This document shows, piece after piece, positions 53,246 to 64,000 of a stretch of DNA of 64,000 nt. Position numbers and translations under genes: made by a program. Under the pieces are notes generated by a model, which searched no databases, was not told the DNA's origin, and saw only the letters and a program-made list of their open reading frames with translations. The stretch spans positions 29,664,746 through 29,728,745 of the forward strand of contig CM019214.1 in assembly GCA_009741485.1 (NCBI GenBank). The letters are read 5' to 3'. Numbering within the stretch: the first letter of the stretch is position 1; each line of letters starts with the position of its first letter. The DNA comes from Malurus cyaneus samueli (lineage: Eukaryota > Chordata > Aves > Passeriformes > Maluridae).

Positions 53246-54724
53246 TTGATATTCAAGTATTTAATTACATATTATCATGGTAACTAGTAATAATAATAAT
53301 AACTGGGATCCAGTTGTGCAATCTTATTTCATTGCTTTTGAAAACACATTAAGAGCCAGTACATAATGTGTAGATTTAAGTCAATATCTGAGTAAACAGC
53401 GTGGAAAACACATCATTTGTACCCAGATTGGGTTACTAGCATGATTATCATCTGCCACCTGCTGGAAATAGCTGTGAAAATGCAACTAAGTTCCACAGAT
53501 GGAAGGCTGGTCACTCATGGAACAAGAGGAAATGTCAAAGAGCAAAATATGCTCCTTGTACCCAGGATCTTGTTCCTCTTGCACCCACGGGAAAGTTTGG
53601 TTTGCCAAAAGGGGATATTTGCAAGCATCCACAGAGTAGCCAACACATGACTTTGTTTTAACAAACAGAGATTTAATTTACTACCGAGAATAATGTTGTC
53701 TGCCTGTGTCTGAGCAGAAGGCAAGATATATAATCTGAAACTAATGCACACAGTTAATCCCATCTCAGGCTGGCATAGCTGTCTTGCCACTCTGCTGGAA
53801 ATACCATGATTGCAGGTCTCAGTGTACCAACCCACAAAGGATTTCTTCCTCTATTCAATATAGTCTAGCATTGTCTTTGAGCCTCATTCAAAGAGATTGA
53901 CCATTCTGGCTTTGTGGTGGCCCATAAAACCCCCAAGGACAACAAAACCTGTCCATTCAAGACATCTGCTCTCACTCAAAAAAAAAAAAGGAGTGTTTGT
54001 ATGCAGTATTCCTCAGAGCCAGAACCTTGTAAGTTGCTTCTTCTGTGCCAGCAAGGCAGAGTGAGTAATCCAAGTAAGCCAGAGGGTAAATCCAAAGGCA
54101 GCACTGCAAGGCTGGCCTTCCTCTCTCCCTTGTGCAGAACAGGCTGAACAGTGGCAGGTAAGACTAGCAGTTCTTGTCAGGGGGCTGGCTCACTGTGTCA
54201 CACTGGCTGATGGCAGGACTAGTTGTATTGGTGCAATTTTGCAATTGGCAGGACTCCCCAGGCCAGTGGGGAGAATGAGATTCAGACCTTCTTTTTTTTA
54301 CCCAAAATCAAACTCAGGCCCTTAAGCAACCAATTTTTGCATGCCAAACAGATTTAGAACAGCAGCCTAGAGTTAGTGTTTAGGCAGTGTTTGCATTCAG
54401 GGAACCAGTGCCTTTCTCTGCATACCTTTCAATTATTTCTGACGCCAAAAAAGGAGAATAAAAAAACAAAGAAGGAGAATAAAAAATGAAATTGTTTTTG
54501 AAGGTTATCCAGGTCTGTGGGATGGGGTGGAGGAATAAACAAGAATACACATCCCAGGACATAATAAAATTCTAATTAATTCCTCATTTTCTTCATTAAC
54601 TTGTTTTAGCTGTTATAAAGCAATCAACTCCTTATAGCCGTAAGAACTTATATCAGCCCTGAAAGCAATATAAAAAATCTAAAGCATAAAGCCACACATT
54701 AGGAAGAATTAACACGGACATGTA

Positions 54725-55560
54725 GAGCACTTGCTGCCTGCAGAGGGGAGGGGAGGGGAGGGGAAGGGCCAGGCCTACAGGAGCCCCATCTCCCACTGCA
54801 GTGTACAGCATTCCCTCCAAGAACGCTGGCCACAGCCCATGCACCCAGATCTTTCTGTGGACATTTGCTTTCAGTGGAAGCATTTGTTGCTTTGCTGTGC
54901 TTTTTCTGTTCTGTGCTTCAGGCCCCCTGAGTTTCCCCTTCTGCGCTGCTCTTAGGAGGCTGAGAGCTCTCTTACAGCAACACGGTCCTTGCCTGCCCTG
55001 GTAAGTGGCCCTCATTCCAGCAACAAATTTAGCTGTGCCTTGTACAGACAAGTTGCCTGAGATTTACTCCTGTAAAGATTGTGAAGGGTCTGATATAAAG
55101 AAAATACCCAGAAGTAAAAAACCTGCCAGCCAGAGAATCAGCAAAGCCTCCACCCTGCACGCACTGAAGTCATGTAGTGATGTTTGTACCCAGGGGGGCA
55201 CAAGGCTCAACACAGACTGTCATCTGGGAGTGTATGGGACTCTGTGCCCAGACATGCCGGCCTCTGGCTACGGACCAGCTGTTCAGCAGCAAAAGCCTGC
55301 CCTACCGAGATGCCTCCTCTGGGGCCAACACCAGGACGGGGAGGATATTGCCAGAAAATGCTCCCCTCCTCAGGCAAAGGTGGGGGTCAGGACCCTGGCC
55401 TTATTTCTGTAACATTCACCCATACAGCAAGACCAGCCTTCCCCAGAAAGCGAAGAACTGCTGCACAAGCTCTCAGTGCAGGAGCTCAGTCAGTGGCTTA
55501 ATAGTCCTGTCCTGTCCTGTTCTCGCTCTCTGTGTCCTCCCCCCATGTTAAAGCTGCTGA
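54725..55560. other. GC-richer intergenic segment with overlapping open frames
   Basis: About 0.8 kb of clearly higher GC than the flanks, starting at a GGGGA repeat and ending near a TCCTG triplication (about 55504-55520). Plus-strand frames of 105, 124 and 135 codons overlap here (the longest at 55005-55412), and a 132-codon frame lies opposite at 54653-55051. None gives a peptide I recognise, and the CpG density is not that of an island. It could hold a lineage-specific non-coding exon, an old repeat or ordinary GC fluctuation. Confidence 0.35.
54745..54768 (+). repeat. (GGGGA)n repeat with G-quadruplex potential
   Basis: Four GGGG tracts separated by single A residues, then AA and a fifth GGG tract. 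It is a short pentanucleotide repeat and a strong G-quadruplex candidate on the plus strand, about 8.4 kb upstream of RASA3. Confidence 0.9.
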
Positions 55561-56430
55561 GAAAAATTACCTGTCAGTGCTAGTCTGCTTGGCAATTTTT
55601 CTGTGGATCAAGGAAATCATGTATTTTATGGCCCAAAAGATTTAGAATTGTGTGTGTAGATATAAATATGTATAGATAAACAAAACTGTGTGATTATAGC
55701 AATGCTTTTCACTTCCTCTTCCTCTCTTCCCACCCCCTTTCCCTTCTCTCAATTTCTCAGACAATAAGTGGGAAACAACCTCTTCTTTTCCCCAGCAAAA
55801 AATTAATTCTTGCTCAAAGCTTCCAGAAGAGGTCAAGCTAAAGGAAGCATCTGGTCAATCTGCTTTTGTACGGCAATGGAAGCCATGGTCCTCATGTCCC
55901 CTCCCTCTGCTCAACTGCTCAACTCTGCTGGTGCATGCTGTGCTGGGAAGGCTTTGTGCCACGCATGCATGAAGACACCTTTGGTGTGACTGCAGGCAGC
56001 CCTTAGATGGAAGCCCCTAGGTGTGCTGCATGCACAGATAGAGTGCATCCCACTCATCCCAGCACAGCTTCCAGTTGCTTTTTTTATCCTCCTGAGTGCA
56101 GATGGACTCTTCAGCTACTCAGTGGGGTGGTTTGCTTGTGAGTTATCTGATAAGGGGGTGTGCTGGCAAGGTCAAAGTCGCAGCATTGGGTACTATCATG
56201 TAACATTCTGAACTGATCAAAAAGAAATTGGGCTTCTTTCAGCATCTTGAAATGCTCATCCAGGGATAGGCAATGAATGAAGGGAGTCTGGGCTTGATTC
56301 TCAAACACACCCACAAATGGCTCCCATTCTGTGGTTCAGTCTGTGCATATGTTCAAAGTCAGCCAGCGTAAAACATTTCACAGAATAAAGTAAGAAATTG
56401 CCACAACTTTAAAAGAGCCAGGAAAGCTGT

Positions 56431-56508
56431 CAACAAAAAACAAACAAAAAAACCAACCAAACAAACAAACAAAAAAACAAAACAAAAAACAAAGAAAAAA
56501 ACAAACAA
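56431..56508. repeat. (AAAC)n-rich low-complexity tract
   Basis: About 78 bp made only of A and C apart from one G, with runs of CAAA, CAAACAAA and CAAAAAAA. The minus-strand translation gives a Phe/Val/Cys-rich run that mimics a membrane segment and should not be read as protein. Confidence 0.9.
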
Positions 56509-58597
56509 GGACTTCTTTTTCTTCTTCATACATAAGATCTTTAAAGCCTTAGAAAGTGTGCATTCACCATATTGCAATTTCTCACTAAATATACAAAGTC
56601 CACAGCAAATGAAAAAGCTGAAAAAGGCACTTCTGGTCATGGTGAGCAACAGTACCTCCAAAAATATGATTTCATTGAAGCGTGCAATGGCAGAAGAAGC
56701 ATTTTTTTAAACTTGCTCTGTAACTGGGCAGTAAACATGAGCAGTTGCTGTAGCTATCAGCTCCTGAGCCAGCCCAAGATCTGCTGCTGGCAAAGGGGGT
56801 AGTAGAGGAAAGGGCAGCAACTCACTGATCTGCAACATAGGGGGAAGTAAGTCAAGAATCAAATTCCTAGCAGCAATACCACCTGCAGAGCTTATAGACC
56901 TATCTATTGTATGAACAGTTTTGCTTAAAAATTAGACAAAAACAAAAGAGATATTAAAAATCAAACCCATAAACCTACCAGAGCTATAGGGTGCTGAGAT
57001 CCCCAATGAGAAGCTCAGCACACTCTAAGATTACAGAGTAGTTTGGTATTGATCACCTTTTTCCTATGCTGTAGAAAACACAATTCTCTCTGCTGTGTGT
57101 GAAAGCTAAACATATTTGTGTCTTAATATATAGTGAAAAATGCATTTTTTTTTCCAAAACCAAAAATATTCTTACATTCATTATCTATTTATTCCTCGTC
57201 TGCTCTTTAGCAAGTACTTTTGTAAGAAATTACATGCAAGTCTAGTCCACAGGTTGTTAAGGATGCTTCAGAAGACTGTTTTGACTAAGCAGTGAAGCAC
57301 CAATCTAAAGAATTCCCTGCTGTAACTCTAAATGTAGACTGAAGAATTAGAACTAAAGGTAGGACCAATTGTTCCTGTCTTCTACCATCATCTTCTTATA
57401 GAAAGGACCTGCTAAACCTTAGGTAGCTCAAAATGAGGACCACCAATTTCGAAACTGCTGAGTTTGTTTTTTTTCCCATATCCTAAAACAAACCAAAACA
57501 CTGCAGTAACACAATCCCCCGAGAATACAGTTTAGAATGCATATATGCACAATTTCTGAGGGTAGAAAGAGAATAAGCAACCACAGAGGAAGTTTAAAGC
57601 CACTTCCTTTCACAGAATTTAATTCAGAAGCAGCTGGGAACACATTCCAGGTGATACTAATTTCTTATTGGACCATGTTCCCATCAGTGTAAGAGTACGT
57701 GTTTTTCTTATATTTTAAGGGCTTTCTCAAAATCAGCAAAAATATAATGATGTCCTACGATCAGTCTATAACAGATCATTACACATGTAGCATTTAAAAG
57801 ACCAATGCCAAGCACTTTCATTTGTTCAAGAGCAAAATATAATTGTATTATGTGCACAGTTAGATTTTATACATGCATTTTTTAAATGCACTTCAACTCA
57901 GTATTCCTTATTGTTTTGATTGACATTCTCCCCATCTTCCTTTTACATTAACAAAAAATCAAGAACACAAACAGCTGGGGAAAAAAACCCACTCTTCAAT
58001 TCTTTCCATTATTTGTCTGAAAATAAAAGTATATGCCTTACAGCTTATTAGTATTAGTACTAATTAGTAGGTATCAAGATTTTAATTATATGCCTGCTTC
58101 TGCTGTTTAAGCTCCATTTCACACCAAGTGTAATAAAAATCACAAATCCCTATAATCAGCCTTACCACCGAAATGCAAAAGTTCATCAATTAACAAGAGC
58201 ACTGGCCCTGATTCTGTGTCAGGTAGCTGTGATATGGATGTGTTACTGCATCCACGTGAAACACTGTGTAAGATCAACTTGCACAACCAGCCCTGTGGTA
58301 AAAAGGAATGTCCCTGGCTCATCCTTGAACAGATCCATACTGGTTAGTGAATTTTGGGACTATCTGCCAAAGGTTCCCCCCGCTACTTCCCAATACTTTT
58401 CTATGATGTGCATTATTCTACCTGTTTTTAAAGATCCATGACAGCTGCAAGTTGTAATTCAAGTCTTTTCCTTAGGAACTAAGGACCTTACCAAGAAAAT
58501 TCAGGAACCAAAGGCAAACTCCTTCAGCAGTCTGCCAGACCCAATTCAGGATGCTCCATACCATGAGGACAGAAACATCAAATGATCTGTGTCAGGA

Positions 58598-58632
58598 CAA
58601 AGTCATCTTTGGAGGAAGCCAAGATGACTTTG
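58598..58632. repeat. Perfect inverted repeat, 12-bp stem and 11-nt loop
   Basis: CAAAGTCATCTT at 58598-58609 is exactly complementary to AAGATGACTTTG at 58621-58632, with 11 nt between them. The stem is far shorter than a microRNA precursor and pairing does not extend outward (A opposite A). It is recorded as structure without an assigned function. Confidence 0.8.
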
Positions 58633-58725
58633 AATGAGCAGAAGCTCCTCTTCTATTTTGGAGAGTGCCTGAGAAAACATCTTTGCCCATTCACTTTCCT
58701 GCCAAATATTGCCTAAGAAGAATGA

Positions 58726-58767
58726 AGATGGCTTTGCATGACAGCAAGATGGCCTTGCATGACAGCA
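58726..58767. repeat. 21-bp tandem duplication
   Basis: Two adjacent copies of a 21-bp unit (AGATGGCTTTG-CATGACAGCA) at 58726-58746 and 58747-58767, differing at one base. A looser third relative (AGATGACTTTGAATGA) lies about 100 bp upstream at 58622, overlapping the right arm of the nearby inverted repeat. Confidence 0.9.
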
Positions 58768-59064
58768 AACTTGGTAAATGGCTTCTGGAAGTCTGTTTGT
58801 CTGCCTTTCTTAGCAGTCAGATGGCAAGCAAATAAAGAAAGGTGAAAAGGCTATTAAACCCCGTTACTATTTCAGTATAAAACATTTGCCCTGATTTTTG
58901 AAAAGTGCATATTTATCAAAGAAAAAATGTTTAAAAAATTTATTGCAGTGCAAAAGATGACACTGTGTGTTTGTTCAGAGCATTACTGAAGTTTGCCATT
59001 CAATTCAAGACTAGGTAAATATAGCCCACTATCCAGTCCTTTACATATTTGTATGAATTATTTG

Positions 59065-59134
59065 TAGAATCATAGATTGGGTTGGGTTGGGAGGGACCTT
59101 AAAGATTGCCTAGTTCCAATACCTCTGCCATGGA
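59065..59134 (-). mobile_element. CR1 LINE 3' end fragment
   Basis: About 70 bp matching the reverse complement of the CR1 3' end: AGAATCATAGATTGGG, GGTTGGGAGGGACCTTAAAG, then CTAGTTCCAA and CTGCCATGG. This is the familiar end-of-CR1 signature read from its 3' terminus inward. Similarity fades after about 59134, so only the last part of the element remains or the rest is too diverged to see. It lies upstream of RASA3 and is non-coding. Confidence 0.92.
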
Positions 59135-59984
59135 CCTTATTAATGGCTTACACCACTCTTTCCTTCACCAATGTGAAGTAGGGCTGGTTAGTGAAGCATA
59201 ACTGGTAATCTATTTTATACATTAATAAAATACTCTTCGCTATAACATTCAGTTCTTGTTTTCTATCTGTTCAATGTGTTGTTTGAAATGCTACCACCAG
59301 CTATTCATTCCTTTTCTGAGCAGCGATGCCATGACAACCCCCACGTGACTGGCTACAAGCATACCACAAGTCTCCAGGGCTTTGCTTTAGAAAAGACTCA
59401 GTCTGGTATTACTCACACTTTTTCCTTTAAAAAGAGCCCAGTCTCAGTGATGCCCCATTTTGTGGAAGATGCATCCAATATACCTGTCAATTCTACCATG
59501 TGGCAACAACTATCTTCAGCTATAATGGGACAAAGCAAAGTGTGAAGAACACCAGAGAAGGGTGGATACAAGTGTTTGCTCAAAAGCAGGGACTTTCATG
59601 AAAGAATATGCTTATCCAAAAGGACTACAGCATCCCTCCTTTCTTAAAGCATTGTGAAAGCTGCTGCTGAGCAATAAGGTACAAGAGACATGCTTTGAGA
59701 ACATCCAGCAAATACATGTATAGCTTTTGCGTCCATTTGGGGTATTATAAAGATGTTTACCAAATTTAGAGGTGAAAAATATTTGGTTAGTCATTTGCTC
59801 CAAAACAGTTATAATGCAGGACTGTGCTCTCTTTAAAATCCTTAAGCTGTGAATACCATCAGTGATGATTCAACTGTATTGCTACCTTAGGAAGATTGTA
59901 TCACAATACAATTAGCTTTAATATGAAGAAATAGTTCTTCATTATTTCCAGACTCGGTCTGCTTCATTAACTGTGTAAAAATAT

Positions 59985-60012
59985 CTTCCTTCCTTCCTTC
60001 CTTCCTTCCTTC
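59985..60012. repeat. (CTTC)n tetranucleotide microsatellite
   Basis: Seven near-perfect CTTC units in intergenic sequence, a typical slippage-prone microsatellite. The minus strand reads as GAAG repeats, which produces a Lys/Glu/Gly/Arg peptide run that is not a real protein feature. Confidence 0.93.
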
Positions 60013-60420
60013 TATTGTTCCCGTAATTTGACTTGTAGGTGGAAAAAAATAAAGATGAGGTAGAGAACTGAATTTGACATATTTTTTAATTAAATTGACA
60101 ATATTGAAAGAAATAAATTTCTTTCTGTATGAATAAACCTCAAGAAGCCAACAACTGTTTACAAGCATGACCATTTAAACTGTGGCTCTTTTAAAGCAGG
60201 GAGCTGATATTAATGCAGCTGAAATACTCTCAGCATCCACTGTCCATACAGAGCTCTCCTTTGTTCAGTGTACAGAGTACTTCATATGTGCATGAAGGGC
60301 CAAAAATAGAGATAAGAGATCACCATGGTGTACAGTCAAGAAATGTATTTATAGAGAACAAAGTATTTCCCATGACTTGATTGTTCTAGAATTAAACACA
60401 AGCGTTTAATTTCTAAGTGC

Positions 60421-60815
60421 AAGAAAAAAGTAACAATGAAGTTGAGCAAAGGATGGCTTAGAAAGGACAGAATTTTGTTTCTTATTATGGGGTTCACAAG
60501 TGCTTAACAAGGTCTCCAGTGACCAAAGAGTAGCCTTTTCCAGCGCCCCTGAGTTGTCATGCTGGTGCTTCTGAATTCCCATGCTGGTTTCCCAGAAAAT
60601 TCTCTGCGCCTTCTCCAGGCACAACCAAAGGTTTGCTGCAGTGAACACCACCTGCCAGAGCAGAGGTACCTGGGGGCAGCAGGGCAATTTGGCAGGTTGT
60701 CCTGAATGGCACAGCCTCCTGGGGCCCAGACTATTGATCTACCAAGAGAGACAGAAATCACTCTGAGAAAACAAAGGTCTCTGGTGACGTGAAGGCTTTG
60801 CACTGAAGGAGCTCA

Positions 60816-60852
<37 letters not shown>

Positions 60853-60863
60853 AAAAATTAACA
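60421..60863 (+). mobile_element. Possible retroposed segment with A34 tail
   Basis: A moderately GC-rich segment ends abruptly in an uninterrupted run of 34 A (60817-60850). The sequence just before it (AAGAAAAAAGTAACA, 60421-60435) and at the end of the tail (AAGAAAAAATTAACA, 60849-60863) agree at 14 of 15 positions, as target-site duplications made by LINE-type integration would. There is no AATAAA before the tail and I do not recognise the insert, so a processed pseudogene is not demonstrated. The A-rich nature of the flanks raises the chance of accidental similarity; a simple expanded homopolymer is the alternative. Confidence 0.35.
60817..60850. repeat. Poly(A) homopolymer, 34 bp
   Basis: The longest pure homopolymer in the window, 34 consecutive A between GCTCAC and GAAAAAATT. 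Its length is likely to vary between individuals and to be affected by assembly error. Confidence 0.97.
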
Positions 60864-63498
60864 GAGCAAGAGAGAAAGGGGAAAAATAAAAAGCAAGGAA
60901 GAAAACCAGGTACACTTCTTGGAGAAGACCCCTAAAAAGATGGCAATGTTTAGGGAAAGTTATAATTTTCTCCATGCTAAAAGGTACAAAAAATGTCAGC
61001 ATGTTTTTATGAATACAAAAGCAAATGCATCCAGTCTGAATAATTGTGCTATTTTCTTAATATAAGAAAGAAACACGGAAAAAATATGAAAGGTTACATC
61101 TCTCTGCAACGTTCTGCAAAGAACTAAATATAAAATATAAAATGGTTCCAAAACCACTGTAAAGTGCTGCAATAGTAATAAGGGCGAGCTTATAAATGAC
61201 AGGTTTTACCTTATACAGTTTTGCATGTAAGAATGAGACAGAAATTGTTTCACAACAATTTCCAGAAAATGAAGTTATATTGATATGAATTCTTCAGAAG
61301 AAATCTGGTTTCTAAAACTACCTTTCGTTGTTTTCAAGCTTTTCAAGTTTGATATAGTTTGCATATGTACAAATTTAAACCTGAGTTTGCATAACTATCA
61401 CATTTTGTTCTTCACACTGGTGATTTGTACTGGTTGGTACAGTAACAACCTTCTTTTACAAATTACATGTCTTCTTTAAGTTATTTTTAAAAATCTTAAT
61501 AGCATGATAATTAAAGGCACCTGAAGAATCAGAGGAGATGGCAGAAGCAGAAGTCAAAACTCTCACAGGTTTACCAAGTTTAGTTTTGCTATCCAGTAAA
61601 ACTCAGCTGCCTGACATGATGGGATCTAGAAAGGATGTAGATGAGCCCTGTCATCATCCTCCTAAAACAGCTGGAGTCGAGAGCAGTTTCCTTCTGGGAT
61701 CCCACCTTCTCTGAGATGACAGCCATAAAAAAAAAAAGAAAAAAGCAGATGAATAGTCTCAAAAGAAGCTCAAGCAAATTTCAGACTAAGTTAGAAAATG
61801 CTAAACATTACCCCAGTCAATGCTGTAAATTATTCACTCTGTTCTAACAGCAAGGAACCTGTCCTGGTAGTATGTATGACGAGTCTGTTATCAGGGATTC
61901 AAGCCTGGTCTTTCTCTTATCAGAAGGTTGCTTCAGAAAGAGACTTGGACAACTTCTGTTGCACTCAGACAGTGCTTTCAGTCATTTTTTCCTACATTGA
62001 AGGGTTTGTGTTGGTGATGTGCTTGCTGCTTTTACTTGTCTGTCTTTTATTTTTTAAATAGCAAGTATTTCTCGCTTCTTTCCATCTCATGGAGTCTGCC
62101 TGAGATAGAACAGTTCATGTGTAAATCATGAGAGAGGGAGAATGTATTTCATGACAAAAATCATGGTATCACTGTTTTAACTGATCCAGTCTCACTCCCT
62201 GCACAACACCAGTCTCAGGAAAAGCAGTCTCCCCTCTTAATCCTCTCTTGCTCTACTCTGTTACCATGGGGTTTACTTAGTCCAATACAGTTCACAGATT
62301 ATTCTTCTCCCTCATATGTTGCATGGCTGCTTAGATCAAATGGAGATAAATATTATTATGCCACTGAACTACCAACTCCATTAGAATTATTAGATTTACA
62401 ATGCATTCTTAATAATTGTTCTAAAAAGCTAGTAAGAAGAGACCTGGGAATGCTTCCAACACAAGAAGTCCTTTTCCAGTATTCTTACCTCTCTGGCAGT
62501 TTGTTAAATATGTATCCTTTTGGAAGACCTGACTTATTTTAGGAGTACCTAATGCTCTCTTACACTTATCTTTTTATTTCTGATGGATGCCTAATAGAAA
62601 ATGTCTGCCTTCTCTTAGACAGTCATTTCTGTATCATAACATCAATACAGCTGTAACCAGGCTGTACAAATTTTTTACATTTTTGTAACATAAAGAAGAT
62701 TTTGCATCTCCAGCAGGCTTTAAAACAACTTCCTTTAACATTTTCATTTTCCTCTACTCTGCTGGGCAAGTCTGGCTTTGCTGATGCAATGAATCATATG
62801 TCTAATAGTGTTACTTCTGGCTCACAAAACAGAACACAGGAATTAAAAGATTTTCCGTAATGATATGCAGGGGTATTTGCAATGGAAAAGGATAAACACT
62901 TCTTTTCTGTTGCAGATCCAGACAGGAAAACCATTAGTGGGCACAAGTGTCACAACAATATACAATCACCTTCAACAGCATTTAGGAAAGCTGAGGGTAT
63001 AATATTGGCTGTTTCACTGGACCTTCACATCTCCTTTCAAAGGAAACAAAGAGCCTACCACATGGTCACTATTTCAGGGACTTTTTTTCACCTCAGTGAA
63101 GTGATTGTTGCAACAGGACTATCAGGATCCATGAATAGCATGTTCCCTGAAACATTAAATAACTTATTTTATCTTTATGATTATTGATGAAATCAGAGTG
63201 TTTCAGGTTAACGAGTGCGAAAGTGTTCAAATAGTCTCCTAAGATGTACTCTTGCACAGCCATGAAAATAACATTGCAAGTAACAAGAATAGCACAATCA
63301 CCAAGATACATAGCAAAGAACGGAATAATAGGATGTTAACATATTCAAAGCAGAAGAAATAACAATGGGTAGCCTTGACTAGCAGTTATCCTTCAAAATC
63401 TTACTGCTCCCACGAGAAAAATTTTTGTTAAAGGATAAGAGTGGAAAATAAATTGTTAGTTAATTATCTCTGCTCACTAAAAGGAAACACCAACAATT

Positions 63499-63514
63499 AA
63501 AAAAAAAAAAAAAA
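63499..63514. repeat. Poly(A) tract, 16 bp
   Basis: Run of 16 A after CAACAATT and before GTGAGG, intergenic, with no associated gene recognised. Confidence 0.9.
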
Positions 63515-64000
63515 GTGAGGAAAGTAGAAAATATGTGCAGCTAAACCCTGTCAAAGACTTAATTTCCAGCAAAGTGCCCCTCAGGCAATGAGAGCGTAAC
63601 CCATGTAAGGACTTCAGAATTAATTTCCTTAAAATTGTTTATCATCTCAATGTGTGACATAATGATCCCCAGGCACCTTAAAATCATTTCACTAGCAAAA
63701 CAATTCATTTCTTCTTCATGCATAAAATCACACGCTATATTAGGATGCGGGTTCAATTTCTGCTGTTAATTTTTTTCCCATTACTGTAAAAATAATTGCT
63801 GAAGTTCCATTGAAAATTAAACTTTGCATCACCCCACACACACAGAGGTTAACGATAAAAACACCAACAGGAATCCACTACTCTTAGGCATGCTCCTTAG
63901 AACCAGTCTCACTTTGAGGTATCAGGACCTGTGCATGATCTAAGGAGCATCTTTCTCATCATCCTCCTTTCTAAACTCCTATAGAAAGAGAGGAGAAAAA

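Larger units (their letters stand above)
46901..64000. other. Intergenic region upstream of RASA3
   Basis: About 17 kb on the 5' side of RASA3. I see no exon with a recognisable protein domain on either strand. In mammals the next gene in this direction is CDC16, transcribed divergently. Its N-terminal sequence was not found here, so it would lie beyond 64000 if synteny holds. The stretch is AT-rich with simple repeats, one CR1 fragment, a somewhat GC-richer segment at about 54.7-55.5 kb and a possible retroposed segment at about 60.4-60.9 kb, all listed separately. Confidence 0.75.

Noticed and set aside
56359..56661. 100-codon minus-strand frame with a Phe/Val/Cys-rich 'membrane' stretch
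   Set aside because: The hydrophobic run is the translation of the AAAC-rich low-complexity tract at 56431-56508.
60739..61002. Minus-strand frame with a long Phe run
   Set aside because: The Phe run is the translated complement of the A34 homopolymer, not a protein.
63745..63765. tRNA T-arm-like sequence (GGGTTCAATTTCTGC)
   Set aside because: No acceptor stem, D-arm or anticodon arm could be found around it.
46901..64000. 5' exons of CDC16 or another divergent neighbour
   Set aside because: No plus-strand frame resembles the CDC16 N-terminus or any other protein I know; the neighbour probably lies farther away.

Overview
This is a vertebrate nuclear window, most likely from a bird. The evidence is long AT-rich non-coding sequence with one strong CpG island, spliced coding exons with GT/AG boundaries, and two CR1-type LINE tails. 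One CR1 tail ends in the degenerate 8-mer repeats typical of sauropsid CR1. A turtle or crocodilian is not excluded. No prokaryotic, plasmid, phage or CRISPR architecture is present.

The only protein-coding gene I can support is the 5' end of RASA3 (Ras p21 protein activator 3, GAP1 family) on the minus strand. Exon 1 (46248-46302) lies in a CpG island and encodes the first 18 residues plus one base of a Gly codon. Intron 1 is 36,853 bp. Exon 2 (9277-9394) continues in frame into the first C2 domain. The rest of the gene would lie beyond position 1, so the window ends inside intron 2.

Layout: 1-9276 is intron 2 (partial). 9277-9394 is exon 2. 9395-46247 is intron 1, holding simple repeats, a GC-rich patch near 30.4-30.6 kb with a phase-compatible splice donor (possible alternative first exon), a CR1 tail at 43991-44270 and a small GC-rich island at 44.46-44.69 kb. 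45.4-46.9 kb is the CpG-island promoter. 46.9-64 kb is upstream intergenic sequence with no recognisable exon. That last stretch holds poly(A), TTCC and AAAC simple repeats, a GGGGA G-quadruplex motif, a CR1 fragment, a short perfect hairpin and a possible retroposed segment ending in A34.

I found no undescribed multi-gene system. The observations most worth following are the possible alternative RASA3 start near 30.4 kb, the candidate retroposed insertion at 60.4-60.9 kb, the promoter G-quadruplex and the secondary intronic GC island. Open reading frames outside the two RASA3 exons look like chance or composition effects.
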